Shown piece after piece: positions 25,348 through 33,311 of a stretch of 56,658 nt of DNA. A program made the translations under genes and the position numbers. The stretch is from assembly GCF_021556485.1 (NCBI RefSeq), contig NZ_JAKGBW010000023.1, positions 1-56,658 on the forward strand, read 5' to 3'. This stretch comes from Oceanobacillus alkalisoli. GTDB lineage: Bacteria; Bacillota; Bacilli; Bacillales; Amphibacillaceae. The notes under the pieces are model-generated. The model had not been told where the DNA came from and searched no databases. It saw only the letters and a program-made list of their open reading frames with translations. The stretch's first letter is position 1; every line of letters starts with the position of its first letter.

Positions 25348-25551
25348 TTGCCCGAAGCTATGATTATCCGATTAATTGTTACTGCGGTTGTACTCGTAAT
25401 CATCGTTGTTATTCTCATCCGCTTTCGAAATGGTCATTCGCCGGAAGCAGATCCTTCTGATTCGCTTGATATAATGAAAAGGCGTTACGAAGAAGGGGAG
25501 ATTACGAAAGAAGATTATGAAGAGGCAAAAAGGCGTCGAGGCAAAAAATAA
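25348..25551 (+). CDS. SHOCT domain-containing small membrane protein
   Basis: This 67-aa protein has one N-terminal transmembrane helix (IIRLIVTAVVLVIIVVILIR) and a C-terminal SHOCT motif (SLDIMKRRYEEGEITKEDYE). SHOCT is a short oligomerisation module common at protein termini. AGGAGG lies 11 bases before TTG at 25348; the ATG at 25360 is the alternative start. The function is unknown. Confidence 0.75.
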   Translation: MPEAMIIRLIVTAVVLVIIVVILIRFRNGHSPEADPSDSLDIMKRRYEEGEITKEDYEEAKRRRGKK

Positions 25552-25586
25552 ACTGGGATAAGGTCACTGACCCCATTGTCCCAGTT
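25551..25586. repeat. AACTGGGA...TCCCAGTT palindromic element, likely terminator
   Basis: Eight-base arms AACTGGGA and TCCCAGTT enclose TAAGGTCACTGACCCCATTG. It lies exactly between the convergent SHOCT and nitroreductase genes. The TGACCCC core with TGTCCCAG recurs at 46041-46071 and at 129-146. Confidence 0.65.
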
Positions 25587-25590
25587 TTGA

Positions 25591-26139
25591 TCATGCTTTA
25601 AAGCGGGTGAATTTTTCTTCGAGTGGTGTTCGTTCTTTTGGTGCGGGTTTTTCGTCGAAGTATCCAAGGTGGATAAAGCCGACGATTTTTTCATTATCTG
25701 TAACATCAAGAATTTCTTTTACTTTCGGCTCATATATATGCGGATTTGTTTTCCAGACGACACCAAGCTGTTTCTCCCAAGCAAGCAGCCAAAAATTCTG
25801 AATCAGTGTTGCAATTGCTCCGAAGTTTTCGTCCCACTGTTTTTCCAGTTCTGGAACATTCATCACCGCGACTAATATCGCATTCGGTTCGTTCAAATAG
25901 TTCTCCCGGTTCTCTTGTCTTTCTTCTGGATAAGTTGACGCTACCCGTTTCGCAAATACCGGAAGCTCTTCTTCGCCTACGAAAATAAAGCGCCAAGGTT
26001 CACGCATGCCGTGAGTCGGTGCCCAGCGCGCATCCTGCAATAAATCCCGCACGACTTCTTCTGTAACCGTTTTATCATTATATCCCTTTTTAATCGCTCG
26101 TCGCTCACGAATAATATTCGCTAAATATGTCTTCTCCAT
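25591..26139 (-). CDS. Nitroreductase family protein
   Basis: This 182-aa FMN-dependent oxidoreductase has the N-terminal RRAIKKGYND (R-R-S/A-x-R type FMN phosphate contact), the ARWAPTHGMREPWRFIFV segment typical of the family, and a C-terminal GFIHLGYFDEKPAPKERTPL tail. It is a homodimeric enzyme using NAD(P)H to reduce nitro groups or quinones; the physiological substrate is unknown. It is a single gene. Confidence 0.9.
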   Translation of the reverse strand: MEKTYLANIIRERRAIKKGYNDKTVTEEVVRDLLQDARWAPTHGMREPWRFIFVGEEELPVFAKRVASTYPEERQENRENYLNEPNAILVAVMNVPELEKQWDENFGAIATLIQNFWLLAWEKQLGVVWKTNPHIYEPKVKEILDVTDNEKIVGFIHLGYFDEKPAPKERTPLEEKFTRFKA

Positions 26140-26306
26140 TTTACAAGTCCCCTATTTATTTAATCTATTCTTCTATTGATTGTAGTTCAGGATGAATGAT
26201 AAAGCAATTCGCATGGAAAGATTCAATCGTTTGTGAGGCTCATCACTGACTTTTTCTAGAATTGAAGTAAAATAGGAGGTAGGTAAAGGAATTGGAGGAT
26301 ACATAT

Positions 26307-26765
26307 ATGACGCTTTACGACGCACTTGTGTTTATACATATTTTCTCAGCTATTCTCGGTATGGGTCCGGGCATGGTGATGACTGCTGTCGTCACGCTCT
26401 CGAAACCAGCTACGATGACGGAGTTAAGGCATTCTTTTAAAGTGAGGAATTCATTACATATTTTTACAATGATTGGCGGAACGCTGTTGCTCGTTACTGG
26501 ATTATGGATGGGAGCATTGAATCCATATTGGTTCAGCCAAGGATGGTATATTGTTAGTCTTGTACTCTTCCTCGTTGCGCTTGTGATGGGACCGGTCGTC
26601 CTTAGCCCACGTTCAAAGCCGATTAAGCAATTGTTTGTCGATGTAGAAGGGGAAGAAATCCCTGAAGTGTATTACGATTTATCGAAGGAGTTATTCCTCT
26701 ATGAACGGATTATTAATGTGATTTTCCTTATTATTATAGCGTTGATGATTTTAAAGCCGTTTTAG
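26307..26765 (+). CDS. DUF2269 family membrane protein
   Basis: This 152-aa protein has four transmembrane helices, beginning with LYDALVFIHIFSAILGMGPG, and has a conserved-looking His/Gly-rich first helix and SLHIFTMIGGTLLLVTGLWM. That pattern fits the DUF2269 family as I recall it. GGAGG lies before the ATG at 26307; the upstream TTG lacks support. A GCCG/CGGC hairpin with a T tail overlaps the stop and acts as terminator (26754-26783). The role is unknown. Confidence 0.72.
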   Translation: MTLYDALVFIHIFSAILGMGPGMVMTAVVTLSKPATMTELRHSFKVRNSLHIFTMIGGTLLLVTGLWMGALNPYWFSQGWYIVSLVLFLVALVMGPVVLSPRSKPIKQLFVDVEGEEIPEVYYDLSKELFLYERIINVIFLIIIALMILKPF

Positions 26766-26864
26766 AAGGATTAAAGCGGCTTTTCTTATTGTGGGAAATA
26801 TTTGAAAATGGATTTCTCCGACTAATGAAATATGTTACCCTTTACTTCAAAGGGGATGATTGGA

Positions 26865-27113
26865 ATGAACGTTTCAAGACCTCGATTGCTTTTCAATATT
26901 AGCTTGCTGCTTCTATTATTGGTGCTGTTTTTACTGACGTACCCAACTTCATATTCTTCTTTGCTCATGGTAATTTTCATTGCAGGCATATATCATACAG
27001 TAGCCTTTTTTATTAGAGATAAAAATAAAAAAGCGAAATGGAGCTTATTTGCAGTATTTTTCGTTGTGCTCTTTTTAGCGATTCTGTTAATGGGAATTTT
27101 ATTACCTAAATAA
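26865..27113 (+). CDS. Small three-helix membrane protein, unknown function
   Basis: This 82-aa hydrophobic protein has three predicted transmembrane helices (LLFNISLLLLLLVLFLL, LLMVIFIAGIYHTVAFFI, WSLFAVFFVVLFLAILLMGI) joined by a KNKKAK loop. AAAGGGGA lies nine bases before the ATG at 26865. No family was recognised. A truncated MFS gene starts directly afterwards. Confidence 0.6.
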   Translation: MNVSRPRLLFNISLLLLLLVLFLLTYPTSYSSLLMVIFIAGIYHTVAFFIRDKNKKAKWSLFAVFFVVLFLAILLMGILLPK

Positions 27114-27121
27114 ATAAGGCG

Positions 27122-27277
27122 GTGTACATCATAAAAAATCTAAAAGACTGGAAACATCCCGCATTACTACTCACAACAATCGGCATATCAAATATTGGAG
27201 ACTTTATCCACCTCGTAGCAATAAACCTCATGGTATACCAGCTTACTGGTTCAGCAGCGGCAGTGGCAGGACTGTAA
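27122..27277 (+). pseudogene. MFS transporter N-terminal fragment
   Basis: A GTG-started frame reads NLKDWKHPALLLTTIGISNI and then GDFIHLVAINLMVYQLTGSA before stopping at TAA. This is the first transmembrane pair of an MFS efflux permease (GISNIGDxxxxVA...YxLTGSA). The remaining eleven or so helices are missing, and a lipoprotein gene follows 24 bases later. Confidence 0.75.
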
Positions 27278-27301
27278 AATAAGCTAAGGGAGGAGAAGAA
27301 A

Positions 27302-27796
27302 TTGAGGTCACTACTAATGCTTATTGCTTGCTTATTTTTGCTGGGAGCCTGTAGTTTCAATGAAGAAGGAAGTCATTTTCCAGAAGAAATGCCTGAAGAC
27401 TTTGATTTCGTTTTGAATTATGGCTATGAGGCAAGAGATGTGATAAACACATATGAAAATACCTATACCAAAAATATGATTTCGAGCGATGATGAAACGG
27501 TAAAAATGATATTATTAGAAGAGGAAATGGAAACAATGTATGAGAAAATGAAAGAAGCTGATATATTGAAATCAGCGGAAAATGCTGCTAAATCTCAATG
27601 TGCAGATCCTTATGAAGTAAATGAACTTAAATTGACAATGAATGGCGAAATTTATCAAAGAGAATGGATTACATCCTATTGTGACAATGTACCTGACAAT
27701 AAGTTAAAAAACTTCATGGAATTTGTACACCAAGATATCATTATGAAAAAAGAGGAGTACAAGGAATTACCTGAACCCTCAGGTGGTTATGATTGA
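27302..27796 (+). CDS. Lipoprotein, unknown function
   Basis: This 164-aa protein starts at TTG behind GGGAGGAG. Its signal peptide ends in the lipobox LGAC (Cys17), so it should be lipid-anchored outside the cell. The mature part is acidic, with KMILLEEEMETMYEKMKE and two cysteines (CADP, YCDN) that may form a disulfide. No family was recognised. It forms a pair with a second lipoprotein gene 217 bp downstream. Confidence 0.75.
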   Translation: MRSLLMLIACLFLLGACSFNEEGSHFPEEMPEDFDFVLNYGYEARDVINTYENTYTKNMISSDDETVKMILLEEEMETMYEKMKEADILKSAENAAKSQCADPYEVNELKLTMNGEIYQREWITSYCDNVPDNKLKNFMEFVHQDIIMKKEEYKELPEPSGGYD

Positions 27797-27932
27797 ATCT
27801 TAATCGCTTTGTGAATATAACTGATTTTAAAACTGTCACACTCAAACTAACTGGAGCATTAGTAGAATAAAATTCAGCTTATTGTACGAAAGTGCCGGGT
27901 GTTTAAGAAAGGTAGCAGTCTTTTTTCTTGTG

Positions 27933-27962
27933 TTGAATATTTTGAAAAAAATGAATTATAAT
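27933..27962 (+). promoter_or_regulatory. Candidate promoter for the second lipoprotein
   Basis: TTGAAT and TATAAT are separated by 18 bp, about 50 bp upstream of the ATG at 28014. Confidence 0.45.
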
Positions 27963-28013
27963 GAAGCCTATATTCAGCGGTATCGTATGTAATAAAAAAG
28001 GGGGTTATGCACG

Positions 28014-28394
28014 ATGCTTCGAAAGGTAATGTTGTTAGGGTTATTTTTGATATTGCTTTCAGCTTGTAGTTCCAATACCTTCACTTTTAATGGAGAAACG
28101 AATAATTGGTCTGCAACATTGAAAGTTACTCAACACAGTAACGACTATGAAGACCAAGAATTCAAATTGGAATATCAAGGCGACGATGTTAGTGCAGTTG
28201 GAGATATAACTTTTGAGGTTGATACTAATGCTGGAGGATTTGCTGGCAGCGGTTATACATTAAGTGAAAATGGTGTACTAAATATTGATAATGAAGCAAA
28301 CCCAACCAATGCCAAAATAATTGAAAATTCCGAGGTGGAAGTAATAGTAGAGTGGAACGATAACATGGAGACGATTATATTAACTAGCGATTAG
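28014..28394 (+). CDS. Small lipoprotein, unknown function
   Basis: This 126-aa protein has a signal peptide and lipobox LSAC (Cys18). The mature region (FTFNGETNNWSATLKVTQHS, then EDQEFKLEYQGDDV) looks like a small beta-sandwich with alternating polar strands. Similar NW-S-A/G openings occur in secreted Bacillus lipoproteins, but no named family was recognised. GGGGG precedes the ATG. A separate promoter is likely. Confidence 0.75.
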   Translation: MLRKVMLLGLFLILLSACSSNTFTFNGETNNWSATLKVTQHSNDYEDQEFKLEYQGDDVSAVGDITFEVDTNAGGFAGSGYTLSENGVLNIDNEANPTNAKIIENSEVEVIVEWNDNMETIILTSD

Positions 28395-28452
28395 ATATTA
28401 AACAAAAATTCAGTCACCAATTAAAAACATAGAAAGTGGAAGGGGAAACGAA

Positions 28453-29016
28453 ATGAATCCTTTGCTGTTAGATGTTCCTTTACAATTAGAATCGGACAGA
28501 CTAATCCTTCGAGCGCCCCTACAAACTGGGGACGGAGAAATTGTAAACCAAGCAATTAGAGATTCCATTCATGAATTAAAAGAATGGTTGCCATTTGCCC
28601 GAGAAATTCCTGCTGTTGAAGAAACGGAGGTAAATTTAAGAAATGCTCATATCGATTTTTTGAAAAGAAAAAGTTTCCGTTTTCTCATTTTCGATAAAGA
28701 GAGCAATGACTTTATTGGGATAACGAGCTTCGAGAGGGTAGACTGGAACATTCCCAAATGTGAAATTGGATATTGGATTCATACAGGGTTTAGTGGTAAA
28801 GGTTACATGACGGAAGCCGTAAAAGCATTGGCTGACTATGGATTAAAGGATATGGGGTTTAAAAGAATTGAAATAAGATGTGAACCAACCAATCTCAAAA
28901 GTCGTGCGATTCCTGAAAAACTTGGGTTTGCGTTAGATGGTATTTTAAGAAATGATGATTTATCTGCAGATGGCAGCGAACTAAGGGACACTTGTATTTA
29001 TTCTATTGTAAAATAA
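28453..29016 (+). CDS. GNAT family N-acetyltransferase, RimJ/RimL-like
   Basis: This 187-aa acetyltransferase opens with LESDRLILRAPLQTGDGE, has the central strand IGYWIHTGFSGKGYMTEAVK (the acetyl-CoA pyrophosphate loop, a Q/RxxGxG variant) and ends with EPTNLKSRAIPEKLGFALDG. The architecture is that of ribosomal-protein-serine or alanine acetyltransferase relatives. The target is unknown. It precedes the deaminase gene by 21 bp, which suggests cotranscription. Confidence 0.88.
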   Translation: MNPLLLDVPLQLESDRLILRAPLQTGDGEIVNQAIRDSIHELKEWLPFAREIPAVEETEVNLRNAHIDFLKRKSFRFLIFDKESNDFIGITSFERVDWNIPKCEIGYWIHTGFSGKGYMTEAVKALADYGLKDMGFKRIEIRCEPTNLKSRAIPEKLGFALDGILRNDDLSADGSELRDTCIYSIVK

Positions 29017-29037
29017 GGAAAAAAGGAGAAAGAGAAA

Positions 29038-29439
29038 ATGGACACTAAACAAAAACTTTATCAGGCAGCAATAGAATTGATAGAAAAGAGATATCCTTCA
29101 GGTTGGGGAGGGGCCGCAGCAATGTATACGGAAGACGGGAAAATTCTAACCAGTGTAGCACCAGATGTTATCAATGCTTCGACGGAACTATGCATTGAAA
29201 CTGGTGCAATTCTTGAAGCACATAAACGAAATACAAAGGTCACTCATACGATCTGTGTTGTTAGGGAGGATGAGCATTCTGAATTTACCATTTTAACCCC
29301 TTGTGGTGTATGTCAAGAAAGGTTATTTTACTGGGGAGAAGATGTAAAAGCTGCTGTAACGAACCCAAATGGTAAATTAGAATTTAAAACTTTACAAGAA
29401 ATACAGCCATATCATTGGTTTAAAGCCTATGAAGATTAA
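29038..29439 (+). CDS. Cytidine deaminase-like zinc enzyme
   Basis: This 133-aa CDA-superfamily protein has zinc site Cys52-x-Glu54 (LCIETGAI) and PCGVC (Cys89, Cys92). The first ligand is Cys in place of His, as in cytidine deaminases and blasticidin-S deaminase, and Glu54 would be the proton shuttle. The substrate is probably a nucleoside or a small amino-heterocycle. AAAGGAG precedes the ATG. It is probably cotranscribed with the acetyltransferase, a pairing that could serve detoxification; that is an inference. Confidence 0.85.
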   Translation: MDTKQKLYQAAIELIEKRYPSGWGGAAAMYTEDGKILTSVAPDVINASTELCIETGAILEAHKRNTKVTHTICVVREDEHSEFTILTPCGVCQERLFYWGEDVKAAVTNPNGKLEFKTLQEIQPYHWFKAYED

Positions 29440-29488
29440 TTTTAATTAAAGAAGCTATGTACGTTGAATTTAAGTATTATACATCTTT

Positions 29489-29550
29489 AAAAACTCTGCT
29501 TTTTTGCTGGGATTAACGCAATAATCTTAAGCAGATTCACACGCCGTTAC
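29489..29550. repeat. Dispersed copy of the 10.2-kb repeat flank
   Basis: TTTTTGCTGGGATTAACGCA, then TAAGCAGATTCACACGCCG, aligns with the sequence at 10213-10265. Only one unit is present. It abuts a truncated hydrolase gene. Confidence 0.65.
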
Positions 29551-29560
29551 CTATCCGAAA

Positions 29561-29683
29561 ATGAACTGCAATATTCATGTATCCATTATTCCTTTTGCGG
29601 GTCATGTTGTGCATCTAGATCAGCCGGAAATTTATAATAAAATTGTTGAAGGGTTTATTGGTAAAGCAGAATCATTAACGTGA
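29561..29683 (+). pseudogene. Alpha/beta hydrolase C-terminal fragment
   Basis: The 40-codon frame reads IHVSIIPFAGHVVHLDQPEI and ends KIVEGFIGKAESLT. GHxVHLDQPE is the typical catalytic-histidine end of alpha/beta-fold hydrolases. The rest of the gene is absent, and the break lies at the dispersed repeat copy. Confidence 0.65.
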
Positions 29684-29754
29684 GTCGCTTAATTTTAAGA
29701 GGGAAAATAGTTTGTTTTACTTACATCGTGTGTAAATGAACAGGAGGAATTATA

Positions 29755-29979
29755 TTGAAGGATATTAATGAGTTTGAGGGAACTTTGGCTGCTATTGATA
29801 GACTTACAGAAGAGGATGCCAAATCCTTGTTAAAAATAATGTATGGATTTGTTAATACTGCTATGACAGGAAATGGGGGGAATGAAGTGAAACTAGAGGT
29901 CGTACATAAGCTATCAAATATTTATAAACGTACCTCAGATCTTAACGAGTTAAGAAGTAAATACGCTAAAAAGAGCTGA
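29755..29979 (+). CDS. Small hypothetical protein
   Basis: This 74-aa, mostly helical, soluble protein (MKDINEFEGTLAAIDRLTEE, then SLLKIMYGFVNTAMTG) starts at TTG behind AGGAGG. It has no membrane segment or known motif. It stands alone upstream of a DUF1648 membrane gene. Confidence 0.6.
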   Translation: MKDINEFEGTLAAIDRLTEEDAKSLLKIMYGFVNTAMTGNGGNEVKLEVVHKLSNIYKRTSDLNELRSKYAKKS

Positions 29980-30048
29980 TTAGTATTTAGATATTATAAA
30001 TATACTTGACGGAACGTAGGAAAAAGTCTAAACGGAGGTAAAAGTAAA

Positions 30049-30519
30049 ATGAGAAACAAACGCTTTAAAATAATTCTTTCCATCATCTCCATTTTAGTTT
30101 TTGGTTATCATACGTTCAGCTTATTTTATCTCTGGTCAGATATTCCAAGTCAGATCGCCATCCATTTTACTGGTAAAACACCAGATAACTGGGGTTCTAA
30201 ATACTTTTTATTTGTGATACCAGTTATAAGTATTTTTATTTGGTTCCTTATTGGCGTATTAGTCAAAAGTCCGGAAAAAATGAATTATGTTAATTTAACG
30301 GAAGCTAATAAAGAAATCCAGTTTTCTAGAACAGGTAAAGTGATGTTGCTTATTCAAAATTTGAGCTTTATATCCTTAATATTGGCTAACGAAGCAATGC
30401 TGAGAAATGCAGCAGGAATCGAGTCTGCTTTTCCTTTTGCAATTTCGCTTCTTCTTTTAGCCATTTGCTTTATCGCACCTTTTTATCTTCTATTTTGGGC
30501 ATTTTCATTGAAGTATTGA
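30049..30519 (+). CDS. DUF1648 domain membrane protein
   Basis: This 156-aa protein has four transmembrane helices. The loop after the first helix, YLWSDIPSQIAIHFTGKTPD, followed by NWGSKYFLF, is the DUF1648 signature (W-x-x-IP-x-x-I-x-x-HF...G). The family includes regulators of surface and stress proteins of the SdpI type, but this protein has only the DUF1648 half. GGAGG precedes the ATG. Confidence 0.78.
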   Translation: MRNKRFKIILSIISILVFGYHTFSLFYLWSDIPSQIAIHFTGKTPDNWGSKYFLFVIPVISIFIWFLIGVLVKSPEKMNYVNLTEANKEIQFSRTGKVMLLIQNLSFISLILANEAMLRNAAGIESAFPFAISLLLLAICFIAPFYLLFWAFSLKY

Positions 30520-30657
30520 AGAAATGGAATTTTACTGAACATTATGCACGTTCACAGGAGAGGGTAGAAGCTTTTTCATTACTTAAATCCATTTTATAGA
30601 ACTACATAAAATAATCGTAACTCCATAGAATAAGCCTATAAGTTAGGAGGGCATTTT

Positions 30658-31233
30658 ATGGATTATAGCAAATATCGGGAAGAGATTTATGAAAAAACAA
30701 ATGAATTAAGTGAACTGATATCAGGCTACTGGAACGCGTATTCCAGTTTTGATACATGGCAGTTTTGGGTATCTCTGTTGCTTTTTATACTGCCATTGGC
30801 TTTACTTTTCTTTACAGTCGATCGAGAGAGGATTTTTGAAATCTTTTTCTTTGGCTATACGGTGCATATTTTATGGACCTATGCCAGTGTCATTCTTGAA
30901 CATTATAATTTGATGAATCATACACACTTTCTGCTCCCTGCTCTGCCATATTCATTGAATATAACCTCATCGCTGCTCCCTGTAGGTTTTTTACTATTGT
31001 ACCAGTATACAACAAGACATAAGAAGAATTTTTATTTGTATACTCTGCTGTTAAGTGCAATATTTGCATTTGGGTTTGCAACAATAGAGGAATGGTCGGG
31101 CTTAATAGAGCTTCGTAGGGGAATGAATTATTTCTACATCTTCCTTATTGATATTGCAGTTGTGTTCATTTCATACTGGTTTACATTGTTTATAAAAAGA
31201 GTGAAAGATAATCATACCAAAGTGAAAAAGTAA
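30658..31233 (+). CDS. Multi-pass membrane protein, possibly CBO0543-like
   Basis: This 191-aa protein has a hydrophilic start (MDYSKYREEIYEKTNELSEL) followed by five or six helices. The stretch FLLPALPYSLNITSSLLPVG and the loop EEWSGLIELRRGMNYFYIF recall the CBO0543 group to which the broken gene at 14647 also seems related. AGGAGG precedes the ATG. A strong terminator overlaps its 3' end. The function is unknown. Confidence 0.6.
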   Translation: MDYSKYREEIYEKTNELSELISGYWNAYSSFDTWQFWVSLLLFILPLALLFFTVDRERIFEIFFFGYTVHILWTYASVILEHYNLMNHTHFLLPALPYSLNITSSLLPVGFLLLYQYTTRHKKNFYLYTLLLSAIFAFGFATIEEWSGLIELRRGMNYFYIFLIDIAVVFISYWFTLFIKRVKDNHTKVKK

Positions 31234-31255
31234 CCTCTCGCGGGGTTACTTTTTT
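31226..31255 (+). terminator. Rho-independent terminator
   Basis: AAAAGTAACC and GGTTACTTTT form a stem with a TTTTTT tail at the end of the preceding gene. Confidence 0.85.
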
Positions 31256-31311
31256 AATGACCAATGAAGATAAGGAGTTTAATGGAGAAATAAGGCAGTT
31301 TGGAAAGGGTG

Positions 31312-31584
31312 GTGAGTTTAGCAAAAGATGTTGCAGAACAATTATTATTTACATATCCAATGAATGACGATAAGAAAATGACGAAATACCTTGAACATAT
31401 TAGGCAGTTACCAGTTGATGCACAAGGACATCCTCTTCAGATGTCTCCTTTTCTTATTATGATGTTACTATTATTTTATCTCTTGCCAAATCCATATAAA
31501 GGTTTTGCAATACTCGTTGCACTTGTTTTTTGGGTAGTATGGTGGATATGGAACTTTATTGCTGATAAAAAGAAAAAGATATAG
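31312..31584 (+). CDS. Small membrane protein, unknown function
   Basis: About 90 aa long, it has a soluble helical N-terminus (SLAKDVAEQLLFTYPMNDDK) and two closely spaced C-terminal helices (FLIMMLLLFYLLPNPYKGFA, ILVALVFWVVWWIWNFI). The start is uncertain: GTG at 31312 has AAAGGG upstream, TTG at 31300 does not. No family was recognised. Confidence 0.5.
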   Translation: MSLAKDVAEQLLFTYPMNDDKKMTKYLEHIRQLPVDAQGHPLQMSPFLIMMLLLFYLLPNPYKGFAILVALVFWVVWWIWNFIADKKKKI

Positions 31585-31656
31585 ATCCACTAACTCTATA
31601 CCATACTAGGCGAGAGGGCGCATTCTTACGATATGCTCCTAGATCAATATGCGATA

Positions 31657-31691
31657 CAAAGAGGATTTGTTTTCATAACAAATCCTCTTTG
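31657..31691. terminator. Perfect 15-bp terminator hairpin
   Basis: CAAAGAGGATTTGTT and its complement flank a 5-nt loop between a plus-strand and a minus-strand gene. It is likely bidirectional. Confidence 0.85.
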
Positions 31692-31700
31692 CCGCCAGTG

Positions 31701-31811
31701 TTAAATGGAAGGACGGTTTGGACCATTAAGTTTTTTGTTACCTTTAATTGCAGTAGATTTCTCTTTCTGCTGCTGACGCTCTTGTTTTTGTATTTCTTTG
31801 CTTTTATCCAT
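31701..31811 (-). CDS. 36-aa Lys/Gln-rich small protein, possibly spore-associated
   Basis: A short ORF (MDKSKEIQKQERQQQKEKST, then AIKGNKKLNGPNRPSI) has an excellent AAAGGAGG site seven bases before its ATG, and a perfect terminator lies just past its stop. The polar, basic, disordered composition with GPNRPS at the end resembles small acid-soluble or minor spore proteins, but I cannot name a family. It is too short for usual ORF calling, yet its signals are better than those of the overlapping plus-strand frame. Confidence 0.65.
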   Translation of the reverse strand: MDKSKEIQKQERQQQKEKSTAIKGNKKLNGPNRPSI

Positions 31812-31916
31812 GCAAAAACCTCCTTTACGTATAGTGTGTCTAATTTGATGGAAATGATTTATATTAACGCAGGCAAAATGCTTTTATTTATCGCAATAAC
31901 TCTAATCCTTATAACA

Positions 31917-32290
31917 TTATTTTGTTAATCCCCAAATTAATTCCTTATAAATATCAAAAAATGCAAAGTAGTAATCTTTATAAACATATTCATCTGTTTT
32001 ATGTGCCATTTTTGTTTCGCCTGGACCGAACATCATGAATGGGAAGTTATCATCTTTGCCTCGTAATAAGTTTGATGCATCCGTCACCCCTGGCGAACCT
32101 TTAACAGAAATATCTAAGTCTAAATACTTTTTACCGAGTTCTTTAGCAAGCTCAACCATGTCAGATTCTCCTGACGTGAAAACACTTGGTAATGACATGG
32201 TTACTTCAACATCAATATCAGATCCTTCTTTATTGTAGTTGTCAGCTGTTTTCTTGAATAACTCGATTACTTCATCTATACCTCTTTTCA
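31917..32290 (-). pseudogene. M20 family peptidase C-terminal fragment
   Basis: The frame gives GIDEVIELFKKTADNYNKEG, GSPGVTDASNLL, FPFMMFGPGETKMAHKTDEY and VYKDYYFAFFDIYKELI. The GPG...AH.xDEYV block is the metal-ligand end of ArgE/DapE/PepV-type peptidases. Some two thirds of the gene, including the HxD and DEE ligands, is missing. The break abuts a truncated VOC gene on the other strand. Confidence 0.8.
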
Positions 32291-32312
32291 AGAATGGGAA
32301 AATGGACAAAGC

Positions 32313-32582
32313 TGGAAAATAGATCAAACATATATTGTCTTTGTACAGGCGGAAGACCGGTTTTTAGATATTCCATATCATAGATGTAGAGTGGGGCTTA
32401 ATCACCTGGCGTTTCATGCTAGTTCACGTCAGCATGTAAATGAAATGGCGGATAAGTAAAAAGATAGAGGAATAAATATTCTTTATCCAGTTAAACATCC
32501 TTTTGCTGGCGGGGAAGATCACTATGCGGTGTATTTTGAAGACCCGGATAGGATTAAAGTAGAGCTTGTGGCACCTGAATAG
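32313..32582 (+). pseudogene. VOC family protein fragment with nonsense codon
   Basis: The frame WKIDQTYIVFVQAEDRFLDI, RVGLNHLAFHASSRQHVNEM, TAA, GINILYPVKHPFAGGEDHYA, VYFEDPDRIKVELVAPE is a glyoxalase-type domain. The N-terminus is lost at the junction with the M20 fragment and a TAA interrupts the middle. Confidence 0.8.
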
Positions 32583-32669
32583 TTATTAGAATAGCCATAA
32601 GTATAGCTGTTGTTTTTTCTTAACTTAAAGCGTTTCGACAAAAGAAGTATAAAAAAGAGGGAACAAAGA

Positions 32670-32834
32670 ATAGAAATTAAACAAGCAGCTGTATCCGACG
32701 CAGCAATTATTCATCACTTAATGCTTCAAGCTTTTGTAGAATATAAAAATGAAACCCCATCATCGAATGCTTTGGAAGAAACACATCAATCCGCTTCAAA
32801 TGCTTTGGAAACGGGAGAAAAGGCATTAAATTAA
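32670..32834 (+). pseudogene. GNAT acetyltransferase N-terminal fragment
   Basis: IEIKQAAVSDAAIIHHLMLQ, AFVEYKNETPSSNALEETHQ and ALETGEKAL form the first alpha-beta unit of a GNAT enzyme. The frame stops before the acetyl-CoA loop. No start codon with a ribosome binding site remains. Confidence 0.6.
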
Positions 32835-32935
32835 AAGTAGGATTTTTGAAGTTGGAGTGTTAGCAGATAATATGTAATGTTTTATAAAAATCGAACGAAG
32901 CTTAAGAAGCGTTTTGTATAAAGGGGTAAAGCTAA

Positions 32936-33130
32936 ATGGAAATTAAAATAGGAAAGAAAACTATTACTTCAAAGTCAATATGTAAGTTAATGTTTATCAT
33001 GGTTCTATTTGCTACTATAACTCAAATGATTATTAATTTGCTTTCTGACAGGAGTATCTTTGCGGGAATGGTTGTTTTCTCAGCTTGTGTAACAGTTGTA
33101 TGTTACTATTTTAGTAAGGAACGAGTGTAA
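32936..33130 (+). CDS. Small two-helix membrane protein
   Basis: This 64-aa protein has a charged start (MEIKIGKKTITSKSICKL), two transmembrane helices and a KERV end. AGGGGTAAAG lies upstream of the ATG, and a clean terminator follows. No family was recognised. Confidence 0.6.
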   Translation: MEIKIGKKTITSKSICKLMFIMVLFATITQMIINLLSDRSIFAGMVVFSACVTVVCYYFSKERV

Positions 33131-33139
33131 TAGCTAAAC

Positions 33140-33167
33140 AAAGCAATCATCAAGGTGATTGCTTTTT
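33140..33167 (+). terminator. Rho-independent terminator
   Basis: AAAGCAATCA and TGATTGCTTT form the stem, followed by a T run. Confidence 0.85.
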
Positions 33168-33274
33168 CTTTTAGAATAATATCAAGATCAGCGGTATGTC
33201 TATTGAAAATAAACGCCAAATATGATATAGTCGTAAAAATTTAGCATTATAACGTTAAAGGATTTAAGGGAATA

Positions 33275-33293
33275 TACTGGATGGTATCCAGTA
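33275..33293 (+). promoter_or_regulatory. Palindrome before the HD-domain gene
   Basis: TACTGGATGGTATCCAGTA is a perfect 8-bp-arm inverted repeat with a 3-bp centre, 19 bp upstream of the ATG. It may be an operator or a leader hairpin next to the ribosome binding site. Confidence 0.5.
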
Positions 33294-33311
33294 ATAGAAG
33301 GAGGTTTTCTG

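Noticed and set aside
31689-31928. 79-aa plus-strand frame over the 36-aa minus-strand gene
   Set aside because: It has no ribosome binding site; its hydrophobicity is the antisense of a Lys/Gln-rich protein.
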